A DNA stretch of 12,451 bases, from contig WRER01000005.1 of NCBI GenBank assembly GCA_009779205.1, positions 1-12,451 of the forward strand, in the 5' to 3' direction. Of this stretch, positions 6,662 through 12,451 are shown in pieces. Both the position numbers and the translations under genes were made by a program. Position 1 is the stretch's first letter. Each line of letters opens with the position of its first letter. This stretch comes from Methanobacteriota archaeon (GTDB lineage Archaea; Halobacteriota; Methanomicrobia; Methanomicrobiales; Methanospirillaceae). The notes under the pieces are model-generated. The model was given only the letters and a program-made list of their open reading frames with translations, made no database searches and was not told where the DNA came from.

Positions 6662-8473
6662 ATGGCAAAAAAGGCAAAAAAAGGGGAGCCAGCGAGCTCA
6701 GTTCACGGAATTCGAACACCAATTGTCTGTGTGCTGGGACATGTAGATCATGGAAAAACATCATTGCTTGACAGAATTCGTGGCTCTTCTGTAGTTTCAG
6801 GTGAAGCAGGATCTATTACTCAGCATATCGGTGCAACAATTGTACCAATTGACACGATCATGAATATGTCTGGTGCAATGAAAAACCTGAATATTAATAT
6901 CCCTGGATTATTATTTATAGACACACCTGGTCACCATTCATTTACTACACTTCGCGCGAGAGGTGGTGCACTTGCAGACATGGCTATTGTGGTCATCGAT
7001 ATAACAGAAGGATTCCAACCTCAGACTCTTGAAGCGCTCACTATTCTTCGAAATTGTAAAACCCCCTTTGTCATTGCTGCAACCAAACTTGATCGTATTC
7101 ACGGTTGGAAGGTATATGAGAATGCAGGATTTTTGCAGTCATTTACGACTCAAAGTGAGCGAGTCAAGGAGAGTGTTGAGAACAAGATCTATGAGATTGT
7201 TGGTGTGTTAGCAGAGCATGGCTTCTCTTCAGAACGCTTCGATCGTGTAAGTGACTTTGCCAGAAATCTTGTCATTGTTCCTGTCAGCTCTCACACGAAT
7301 GAAGGTATCTCTGATCTTTTGATGATCATGGTAGGTCTTGCTCAGCGGTACATGGAAGAAGCCCTTAATATCAATGCAAATGGCCCCGGATCTGGCACAG
7401 TGCTTGAGGTCAAAGAGGAAAAAGGACTTGGTGCAACAATGGATGTTATTCTCTATGATGGAGAGCTCCGTGTTGGAGACATGATAGCAGTTGGAGGGCA
7501 GAACGGTGTTTTGGTCACAAAAGTTAGATCCCTCCTTCAACCCCGTCCATTATCAGAGATCCTGGTTGAAGAGAAGTTTGCAAGAGTAAAGGCAGTGACT
7601 GCTGCTGCTGGTGTGAAGGTCAGTGCCCCACATCTTGATACTGCTATTGCAGGATCTCCCGTTCGTGTAATATCAGACAATGAAGAAGAGGTAAAACAAG
7701 CCATCGAACGCGAAATGACAGAGATAAATGTTACGATCTCTCCAGAAGGTCTTGTTATAAAAGCAGATACCATTGGTGCACTCGAAGCACTATGTAAGGA
7801 GCTGGAGATGCATGAGATTCCTGTAATGACCGCTCAGGTTGGCCAAGTAACAAGACATGATGTCATTGCAACCGAAACCATTAAAGATCCATATAATCGT
7901 GCTCTGATGGTGTTTAATACACAGATACTTCCTGATGCCGCACAATTGTTGAAAGAACCTGCGTATGAAGAGATGATAGAGGTCTTTGAAGGCAATGTTA
8001 TCTATCATATTGTCGAAAACTACTTGAAATGGAGGACAGAGCTGAAATCAAAACTTGAACAGAAACGATTTGAGCAGATTATTTTGCCTGCCAAAATTCG
8101 AGTGCTTGATGGATGCATATTCCGTCAGAGCAATCCTGCAGTTGTTGGAGTACGGGTGCTTGCTGGAACACTTCGGACAGGTACGACTCTCATTCGAACA
8201 GATGGCAAGAAGGTTGGAGTATTAAAGGCCATGGAAGAGAAAAAAGAGAACATCAACTCTGCCCTGGCTGGAAAAGAGGTTGCAATCTCTATTGAAGGAG
8301 CAACCGTTGGGCGTCAGTTCGATGCAGATGATGAACTTCTGGTTCTTATTCCTGAACGCCACGTAAAAGTGCTCGAGAAAGAGATGGTCGGACGCTTAAC
8401 TCCCGATGCTCAAGATGTTTTAACTGAGTTCACACGCCTTCACCGGGTGGAAAATCCATTCTGGGGAAAATAA
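6662..8473 (+). CDS. infB: Translation initiation factor aIF5B
   Basis: The archaeal IF2/eIF5B GTPase, 603 residues, which promotes ribosomal subunit joining and initiator Met-tRNA placement in the cytoplasm. After a short basic start (MAKKAKKGE) the GTPase domain shows G1 GHVDHGKT (26-33), G3 DTPGH (87-91) and G4 TKLD (141-144, with T in place of the usual N), then a beta-barrel domain II (~235-325), the alpha/beta/alpha domain III and C-terminal barrel IV ending in the helix EFTRLHRVENPFW. Full length is typical of archaeal aIF5B; there is no intein, which some archaeal copies carry near the GTPase motifs. The start is set by the strong SD at 6650-6657. It is transcribed alone, convergent with hypC only 25 bp downstream. 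Confidence 0.97.
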   Translation: MAKKAKKGEPASSVHGIRTPIVCVLGHVDHGKTSLLDRIRGSSVVSGEAGSITQHIGATIVPIDTIMNMSGAMKNLNINIPGLLFIDTPGHHSFTTLRARGGALADMAIVVIDITEGFQPQTLEALTILRNCKTPFVIAATKLDRIHGWKVYENAGFLQSFTTQSERVKESVENKIYEIVGVLAEHGFSSERFDRVSDFARNLVIVPVSSHTNEGISDLLMIMVGLAQRYMEEALNINANGPGSGTVLEVKEEKGLGATMDVILYDGELRVGDMIAVGGQNGVLVTKVRSLLQPRPLSEILVEEKFARVKAVTAAAGVKVSAPHLDTAIAGSPVRVISDNEEEVKQAIEREMTEINVTISPEGLVIKADTIGALEALCKELEMHEIPVMTAQVGQVTRHDVIATETIKDPYNRALMVFNTQILPDAAQLLKEPAYEEMIEVFEGNVIYHIVENYLKWRTELKSKLEQKRFEQIILPAKIRVLDGCIFRQSNPAVVGVRVLAGTLRTGTTLIRTDGKKVGVLKAMEEKKENINSALAGKEVAISIEGATVGRQFDADDELLVLIPERHVKVLEKEMVGRLTPDAQDVLTEFTRLHRVENPFWGK

Positions 8474-8498
8474 GGTGTATCAATTTTATTTACGATTT
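8474..8498. terminator. Short convergent spacer with T-runs
   Basis: Only 25 bp separate the stop codons of infB and hypC. The plus strand has TTTTATTT and ATTTTTA in it, plausible U-rich archaeal termination signals for infB. No hairpin is seen, and the two transcripts probably overlap at their 3' ends. Confidence 0.35.
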
Positions 8499-8729
8499 TT
8501 ACGTCTCCTCGGCCATTGCATCATAAACCTGCTTAAAGATCTCAAGCGTCTCAAGTGCTTCTTCTTTGCTTAGTTTTTGAATCGCAAATCCAACATGAAC
8601 CAGTACATACTCACCAACTGAAACATCTACAAGATCCACTCTAACCTCCTGCTGAAGGTCTCCATAATCAATAACCGCAATATTTCCGTCTTTTAACTCT
8701 ATAACCTCAGCAGGTATCGCAATACACAT
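8499..8729 (-). CDS. hypC: [NiFe]-hydrogenase maturation chaperone HypC
   Basis: A 76-residue HypC/HupF family protein. It begins with the defining MCIAIPAEV, where Cys2 is the residue that binds the Fe(CN)2CO unit during hydrogenase active-site assembly with HypD, and has the family's VGEYVLVHVGFAIQKL segment (~37-53) and a C-terminal helix. Cytoplasmic; it would serve the [NiFe] hydrogenases of a methanogen (F420-reducing, MvhA type or energy-converting). The start is preceded by AGGTG six bases upstream, and an in-frame TAA just above excludes extension. It lies on the same strand as ppsA-mfnA, 126 bp after mfnA, and has no other hyp gene beside it, as is common in archaea. Confidence 0.95.
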   Translation of the reverse strand: MCIAIPAEVIELKDGNIAVIDYGDLQQEVRVDLVDVSVGEYVLVHVGFAIQKLSKEEALETLEIFKQVYDAMAEET

Positions 8730-8806
8730 GTGTTACACCTATCCATTTTGTTTTTATTTTCGATCGTATTCGCTAAGTTATACTGGATTGCGTATCTATT
8801 TACCAT
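8699..8806 (-). CDS. Possible 35-codon ORF with strong SD, overlapping hypC
   Basis: Between mfnA and hypC an ATG at 8806 is preceded by GGAGG (8813-8817) with a six-base spacer, one of the best Shine-Dalgarno matches in the window. The frame runs 35 codons (starts MVNRYAIQYNLANTIENKNK) to a TAG at 8699-8701, overlapping the first 31 bases of hypC in a different frame. The peptide is hydrophilic, has two cysteines near its end (CNTC) and matches nothing I know. It could be a leader that couples ribosomes to the hypC start, or a chance ORF after a purine-rich stretch. Confidence 0.3.
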   Translation of the reverse strand: MVNRYAIQYNLANTIENKNKMDRCNTCVLRYLLRL

Positions 8807-8855
8807 TTCCCTCCTCCAGCTCGTGATGGTACGTTCCATTTCAAACAGTCACGTA

Positions 8856-9977
8856 TCAATCGCCCTTTGCCCCTTGTGGATGAACGTCAGCAACATAAGC
8901 ATCAATCTGTGTGCGAGTTATATGTGGCATTACGACCATGCGCACATCACCGCCACGGGTGTGTGACATGACCCAGGGATCTGGAATTCTGTGAGGGTGA
9001 AATGTCGCTACATTTACGTCAGGTGTTACCGCTCGCATGATACCGGCTGCTTCCATCTCTTTAATGAGATAATGGGTGTTTTCCATACACTGCTGCACTA
9101 TCTCCTGCATCCCATTGAATCCGAGATTGTAAAGTACAGCCCATGTCGATGCTACTGGCGCACCAGGACGAGTGCCGGTCAGGTGAAAGCTTGTCTTTTT
9201 TGTGAGATATGGTGTATCCACTGAGAGAACGTCGAAATATTCCTGTTCACGAACTAGTAAGACACCAGCAGGAATGGTACTCATGCCCATCTTATGAGGA
9301 TCCACACAGATTGATGAAACCCCTTCGAGTGAAAAATCAAATGGTGGCGCATTTTCTAAAAAAGGAAGTACAAGACCTCCAAACGCGGCATCTACATGAA
9401 AAAAGATCTCATGCTCTTTTGCAAGAGCAGCCAGTTCTGAGATTGGATCAACCATTCCGTACTCTGTTGTTCCCGCAACACCTACCATACAACAGGTATG
9501 TTCATCAATGAGATCAGAAACATGTTCAGGATCCACTCGATGCATGGTATCTTCGCGAGCTACTCGAAGTTCAAACCCAAGCAAGTCTCTTGCTTTCTCA
9601 AAAGAAAAATGAGCAGAGGCCGGGACAATAATGTTTGGCCTGATATCTGGTTTTGAGTGCAGACTCTGTCGAATTGCGATAGAAAGAGCCTGGATATTGG
9701 ACTCTGTTCCTCCGGAAGTAGTGCAGCCACCAGCTTGTGGACATTGAAAGAGAGTTGAAAACCATGAAATCACCTCATGTTCAAGTGCAACAGTTCCCTG
9801 AAACAGGCCGGGATCACCCAGATTTGTTGGGAGAAAAATATTATGTGCACGCACCGCGATTGGATGTGGAAGTGTACACATCGAACTAAAAATAATTGAT
9901 GGAGGGGTGTCTTTTCCCCTCATCTCTTCAAGCTTGCTTAGTATTATCTCTTCAGGAAGCCCGCATCGATTCTGCAT
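8856..9977 (-). CDS. mfnA: L-tyrosine/L-aspartate decarboxylase, MfnA family
   Basis: A PLP-dependent group II decarboxylase. In methanogens MfnA makes tyramine for methanofuran; archaeal homologues also make beta-alanine from aspartate for coenzyme A. The ATG at 9977 (373 residues) is preferred over 10031: it fits the usual family N-terminus and follows the ppsA TAG by one base, whereas the longer form would overlap ppsA by 53 bp. In this numbering there are SSMCTLPHPIA (31-41), TSGGTES (87-93), a histidine stacking on PLP (H123, PASAHFSFEKA), HVDAAFGG (194-201) and the Schiff-base lysine K229 in DPHKMGMS. Downstream part of a ppsA-mfnA operon, probably translated by coupling since no SD is visible. 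Tyrosine versus aspartate specificity cannot be read here. Confidence 0.93.
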   Translation of the reverse strand: MQNRCGLPEEIILSKLEEMRGKDTPPSIIFSSMCTLPHPIAVRAHNIFLPTNLGDPGLFQGTVALEHEVISWFSTLFQCPQAGGCTTSGGTESNIQALSIAIRQSLHSKPDIRPNIIVPASAHFSFEKARDLLGFELRVAREDTMHRVDPEHVSDLIDEHTCCMVGVAGTTEYGMVDPISELAALAKEHEIFFHVDAAFGGLVLPFLENAPPFDFSLEGVSSICVDPHKMGMSTIPAGVLLVREQEYFDVLSVDTPYLTKKTSFHLTGTRPGAPVASTWAVLYNLGFNGMQEIVQQCMENTHYLIKEMEAAGIMRAVTPDVNVATFHPHRIPDPWVMSHTRGGDVRMVVMPHITRTQIDAYVADVHPQGAKGD

Positions 9978-9978
9978 T

Positions 9979-12261
9979 CTAGTACATACGTCGTGCACTG
10001 TCAAGAATGATACGCTGTTCTGTTCTTGCAACAGCGTGACGGATCTTTTCTACTGCATCGATATTTGCAGATACACTCATAATTCCCGTCTCAACAAGCC
10101 ATTTCACCATATCAGGATCGCTTCCTGCCTGACCGCAGATCGAGACTTCAACATTATTTTCTCTGCACACAGCGATAGTATCTTTGATTAATTTCAGCAC
10201 GGCAGGGTGTTTTGGCCAGTACATGCTCGTTACATGTTCATTATTTCTATCTACTGCAATGGTGTACTGAATTAAATCATTTGTTCCAAACGAGGCAAAT
10301 GCAATACCTGCATCGATGAATTCCTGAATCATAAGTGCACTTGCAGGGATCTCAACCATGATGCCAAGATCTACGGCATTCACATCTACTCCTGCTTCTG
10401 TGAACAGCTGCTTCGCGCGGATGAACTGATCTGGATGTGATACCATTGGAAACATGATGCCAAGATTATCATATCCAAGCGCCCACAAGCGCTTAAATGT
10501 CTCTATCTGGAGTCCGAATTGATCTGGGGTCTCAAGATCACGTCTGATACCACGCCAGCCCAGCATTGGATTGTGTTCATGCGGTTCGTCGTGTCCACCC
10601 TGCATGTTTCTAAATTCATCAGTTGGTGCATCGAGTGTGCGTACCCAGACGGGTTTTCCTGGAAATGCATCAAGTACTGTTTTTATACCTCCCATTAGTT
10701 CTTCAACAAATTCGTCTTCTTTATGGTTTTGAATATACCATCCAGGCGTTTTATTCAGACCAATGATAAGGTGCTCAATTCGAAGCAGTCCAACACCATC
10801 GGCTCCTGTTGAAGCTGCCCTCATTGCAGCTTCTGGCATGGAAACATTGACTTTTACGGCAGTTGCAGTAATGATATCCGCTTTTGCCAAAACACTCTGT
10901 GGTCCAGATGTTTCCTGCTTGAGAACGCGTTCAATAACACCATCGTAGACGAGACCTTTTTCACCGTCGATGGTAATTATTTGACCTTCTGTAAGGATTT
11001 CGGTTCCATTTCGTGTTCCAACAACAGCAGGAGTTCCAAGCTCACGACTGACAATGGCAGCATGGCATGTTATTCCACCTTCATCAGTTACGATTCCGGC
11101 AGTTTTTCGCATTGCAGGAACCATGTCTGGATTTGTCATTGTGGTGACCATGATGTCACCAACTTTGACCTTGTCAATCTCAGTGACGTCATGTACCCGG
11201 ACAACAGGTCCACTTACCAGTCCTGGTGATGCACCGATCCCTTGTACAATAACTTTTTCTTCTTTTACTTCCATTTCTTGCAGACCTCTCTTTTCATCTG
11301 ACACTTTTATTGTAGTTATTGGGCGGGATTGCAGAACATAGAACTCGTCTCCTACAATACTCCATTCCATATCTTGTGGGACGCCATAGTGTTCTTCTGT
11401 AACATGGCCATATGTTGCTAAGCGTGAGATCTCATCTTCTGATAAAACCTCTTGTTCCTGGCGTTCAAGACTGACGTCAAGCATTTTTGTTCCATTCACT
11501 CCATCACGTACGATCTCGATGAGCTTTTTGGTAATTCTTCTCCCAACAAGCATTTCGGATTCATTATTCCAGACATAATTATCAGGAGAGACAGATCCGG
11601 AAACAACTGCTTCCCCAAGACCCCAGGATGCCTCAATAATGGTGAATGATTCTCCTGTGACTGGATGTGATGTAAACATAACTCCTGATTTCTCAGAGGT
11701 TATCAGCTGCTGCACGACAACAGCGATATTGACGGAATGATGATCAAAGCCTTGTTTCGCACGGTAATAAATTGCACGCCCATTGTACAATGATGCCCAG
11801 CATTCCTGAACTGCATGTAATACGTTTTCTATTCCAGATACATTGAGAAATGTTTCCTGTTGTCCAGCAAAGCTTGCATCAGGCAAATCTTCTGCTGTTG
11901 CACTTGAACGAACCGCGACATAGATTCCTACACCTGTAAATCGTTTGTATGCAGTTGTTATTTCGTCGCGTATTGACTGAGGCATAGCGGCGTTCATGAC
12001 TGACCGTTTTACCTTTTCAGATACTTCACGCAGAGCTGCGCTATCTTCTACATTTACTGCACCAATTTCATCGAAAATGCTATTTTCGAGTCCGGATTCA
12101 GTAAGGAATCGACGAAATGCCTGACTTGTGACTACAAATGCATGAGGAATTGGAAGGCCAATTGATGCCATTTCACCAAGTGATGCTCCTTTTCCTCCAA
12201 CAGAAGCGATGTCTTCTTTTCTAATCTCTTCAAGCCAAAGGATGTCTGGGACTTTGGTCAT
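9979..12261 (-). CDS. ppsA: Phosphoenolpyruvate synthase
   Basis: Pyruvate, water dikinase (ATP + pyruvate + water to PEP + AMP + Pi), the entry step to gluconeogenesis from acetyl-CoA-derived pyruvate in methanogens. It has 760 residues, close to the archaeal norm. Residues ~15-335 are the ATP/pyruvate-binding domain (VGGKGASLGEM, RSSATAEDLPDASFAGQQE at 118-136). Residues ~345-440 are the phosphohistidine domain with catalytic H400 in GGITCHAAIVSRELGTPAVVG. Residues ~465-755 are the PEP-utilising TIM barrel, with R541 TLDAPTDEF, NPMLGWRGIR, FGTNDL and C709 in ICGQAGSDP. The ATG at 12261 is preceded by GAGGTGA at 12274-12280, a rather long 12-nt spacing, and an in-frame TGA excludes extension. 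It is cotranscribed with mfnA. A MITE ends only 44 bp upstream of the start. Confidence 0.97.
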   Translation of the reverse strand: MTKVPDILWLEEIRKEDIASVGGKGASLGEMASIGLPIPHAFVVTSQAFRRFLTESGLENSIFDEIGAVNVEDSAALREVSEKVKRSVMNAAMPQSIRDEITTAYKRFTGVGIYVAVRSSATAEDLPDASFAGQQETFLNVSGIENVLHAVQECWASLYNGRAIYYRAKQGFDHHSVNIAVVVQQLITSEKSGVMFTSHPVTGESFTIIEASWGLGEAVVSGSVSPDNYVWNNESEMLVGRRITKKLIEIVRDGVNGTKMLDVSLERQEQEVLSEDEISRLATYGHVTEEHYGVPQDMEWSIVGDEFYVLQSRPITTIKVSDEKRGLQEMEVKEEKVIVQGIGASPGLVSGPVVRVHDVTEIDKVKVGDIMVTTMTNPDMVPAMRKTAGIVTDEGGITCHAAIVSRELGTPAVVGTRNGTEILTEGQIITIDGEKGLVYDGVIERVLKQETSGPQSVLAKADIITATAVKVNVSMPEAAMRAASTGADGVGLLRIEHLIIGLNKTPGWYIQNHKEDEFVEELMGGIKTVLDAFPGKPVWVRTLDAPTDEFRNMQGGHDEPHEHNPMLGWRGIRRDLETPDQFGLQIETFKRLWALGYDNLGIMFPMVSHPDQFIRAKQLFTEAGVDVNAVDLGIMVEIPASALMIQEFIDAGIAFASFGTNDLIQYTIAVDRNNEHVTSMYWPKHPAVLKLIKDTIAVCRENNVEVSICGQAGSDPDMVKWLVETGIMSVSANIDAVEKIRHAVARTEQRIILDSARRMY

Positions 12262-12305
12262 ACTGACTACTTTTCACCTCTGTTATGGATATATGTTTCT
12301 GTATA
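12262..12305 (-). promoter_or_regulatory. ppsA leader with SD, truncated by MITE
   Basis: The 44-bp gap between ppsA and the MITE holds the SD-like GAGGTGA (12274-12280) and ATATAT (near 12288-12293). A TATA box serving a leader that includes the SD should lie about 40 bp or more above the ATG, that is at the MITE border (TTCTATAC spans the junction) or inside it (for example TTAATAAG). The ppsA promoter may therefore be partly MITE-derived. Confidence 0.4.
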
Positions 12306-12415
12306 GAACTTACGCAAAATTACATGCTTGTAGATCATAATGCCTTATTAAGTCACTTCAATTAAGTATTTTGAGTTAGCAAATGTTTAAGTCATGTTGA
12401 CTTTTGCGTAACTCC
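12306..12415 (-). mobile_element. 110-bp MITE, copy 2
   Basis: Second copy of the element at 5532-5641, in opposite orientation, same length, 104 of 110 positions identical; all six differences are transitions. Termini on the plus strand are GAACTTACGCAAAA and TTTTGCGTAACTCC, flanked by TA at 12304-12305 and 12416-12417. The internal AAGTCA-ACA-TGACTT hairpin is conserved. It sits directly upstream of ppsA. The 36 bases after it to the window end show nothing recognisable. Confidence 0.85.
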
Positions 12416-12451
12416 TACTGTAGTTCAAGCTGGTGGAATCAGCATCTTTCA

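Noticed and set aside
9978..10031. Extended N-terminus of mfnA from the ATG at 10031
   Set aside because: It would overlap the ppsA coding end by 53 bp and adds residues not typical of the family; the ATG at 9977 directly after the ppsA stop is the better start.
5532..12415. The two inverted 110-bp elements as ends of one 6.9-kb composite transposon
   Set aside because: Each copy has its own pair of terminal repeats and its own flanking TA, there is no transposase between them, and the genes inside (infB, hypC, mfnA, ppsA) are core chromosomal genes. Two independent MITE insertions are simpler.
1..12451. CRISPR array, tRNA, rRNA or toxin-antitoxin/defence cluster
   Set aside because: No regularly spaced repeats, no cloverleaf-like segment in the spacers, and no defence-type domains in any supported gene.

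Overview
The window looks like a stretch of chromosome from a hydrogenotrophic methanogenic archaeon, most likely of the order Methanomicrobiales and Methanospirillum-like. This rests on archaeal translation factor aIF5B, a methanofuran-type tyrosine/aspartate decarboxylase (MfnA), an archaeal PEP synthase, a [NiFe]-hydrogenase chaperone (HypC), a methanogen-type small sulfite-reductase-like protein, and a secreted TPR protein whose C-terminal anchor is of the kind common in that order. Ribosome binding sites match GGAGGTGAT and TATA-like boxes precede several genes. The species assignment is inference.

Layout. (i) 24-3801, minus strand: a surface-glycan/export block. It reads, in transcription order, a small membrane protein with a probable 1-base frameshift, a full-length ABC exporter, a truncated and fused remnant of a second ABC exporter, and a GT4 glycosyltransferase. 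(ii) 3802-3985: a divergent promoter region with a 15-bp direct repeat flanking a TATA-like box. (iii) 3986-4873, plus strand: a stand-alone siroheme/[4Fe-4S] sulfite-reductase-like protein with two ferredoxin clusters. (iv) 4874-5764: a gene-poor stretch with decayed coding remnants, a purine-rich tract and a 110-bp MITE. (v) 5765-6340, minus: an exported, membrane-anchored TPR protein. (vi) 6662-8473, plus: aIF5B. (vii) 8499-12261, minus: ppsA-mfnA as a tight two-gene unit, followed by hypC and a possible 35-codon ORF overlapping the hypC start. (viii) 12306-12415: a second copy of the same MITE in opposite orientation, directly upstream of ppsA.

How they fit together. The right half is core methanogen metabolism and translation: PEP synthesis for gluconeogenesis, methanofuran or beta-alanine precursor supply, hydrogenase maturation and initiation. 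The left half is accessory and shows rearrangement. The most notable structural observations are the pair of 110-bp MITEs with TA target duplications (six differences, all transitions), one of which sits where the ppsA promoter should be; the single-base frameshift whose correction restores a third membrane helix and an ATGA overlap with the ABC gene; and the ABC-remnant fusion. I see no CRISPR array, tRNA or rRNA, and no convincing wholly new multi-gene system.
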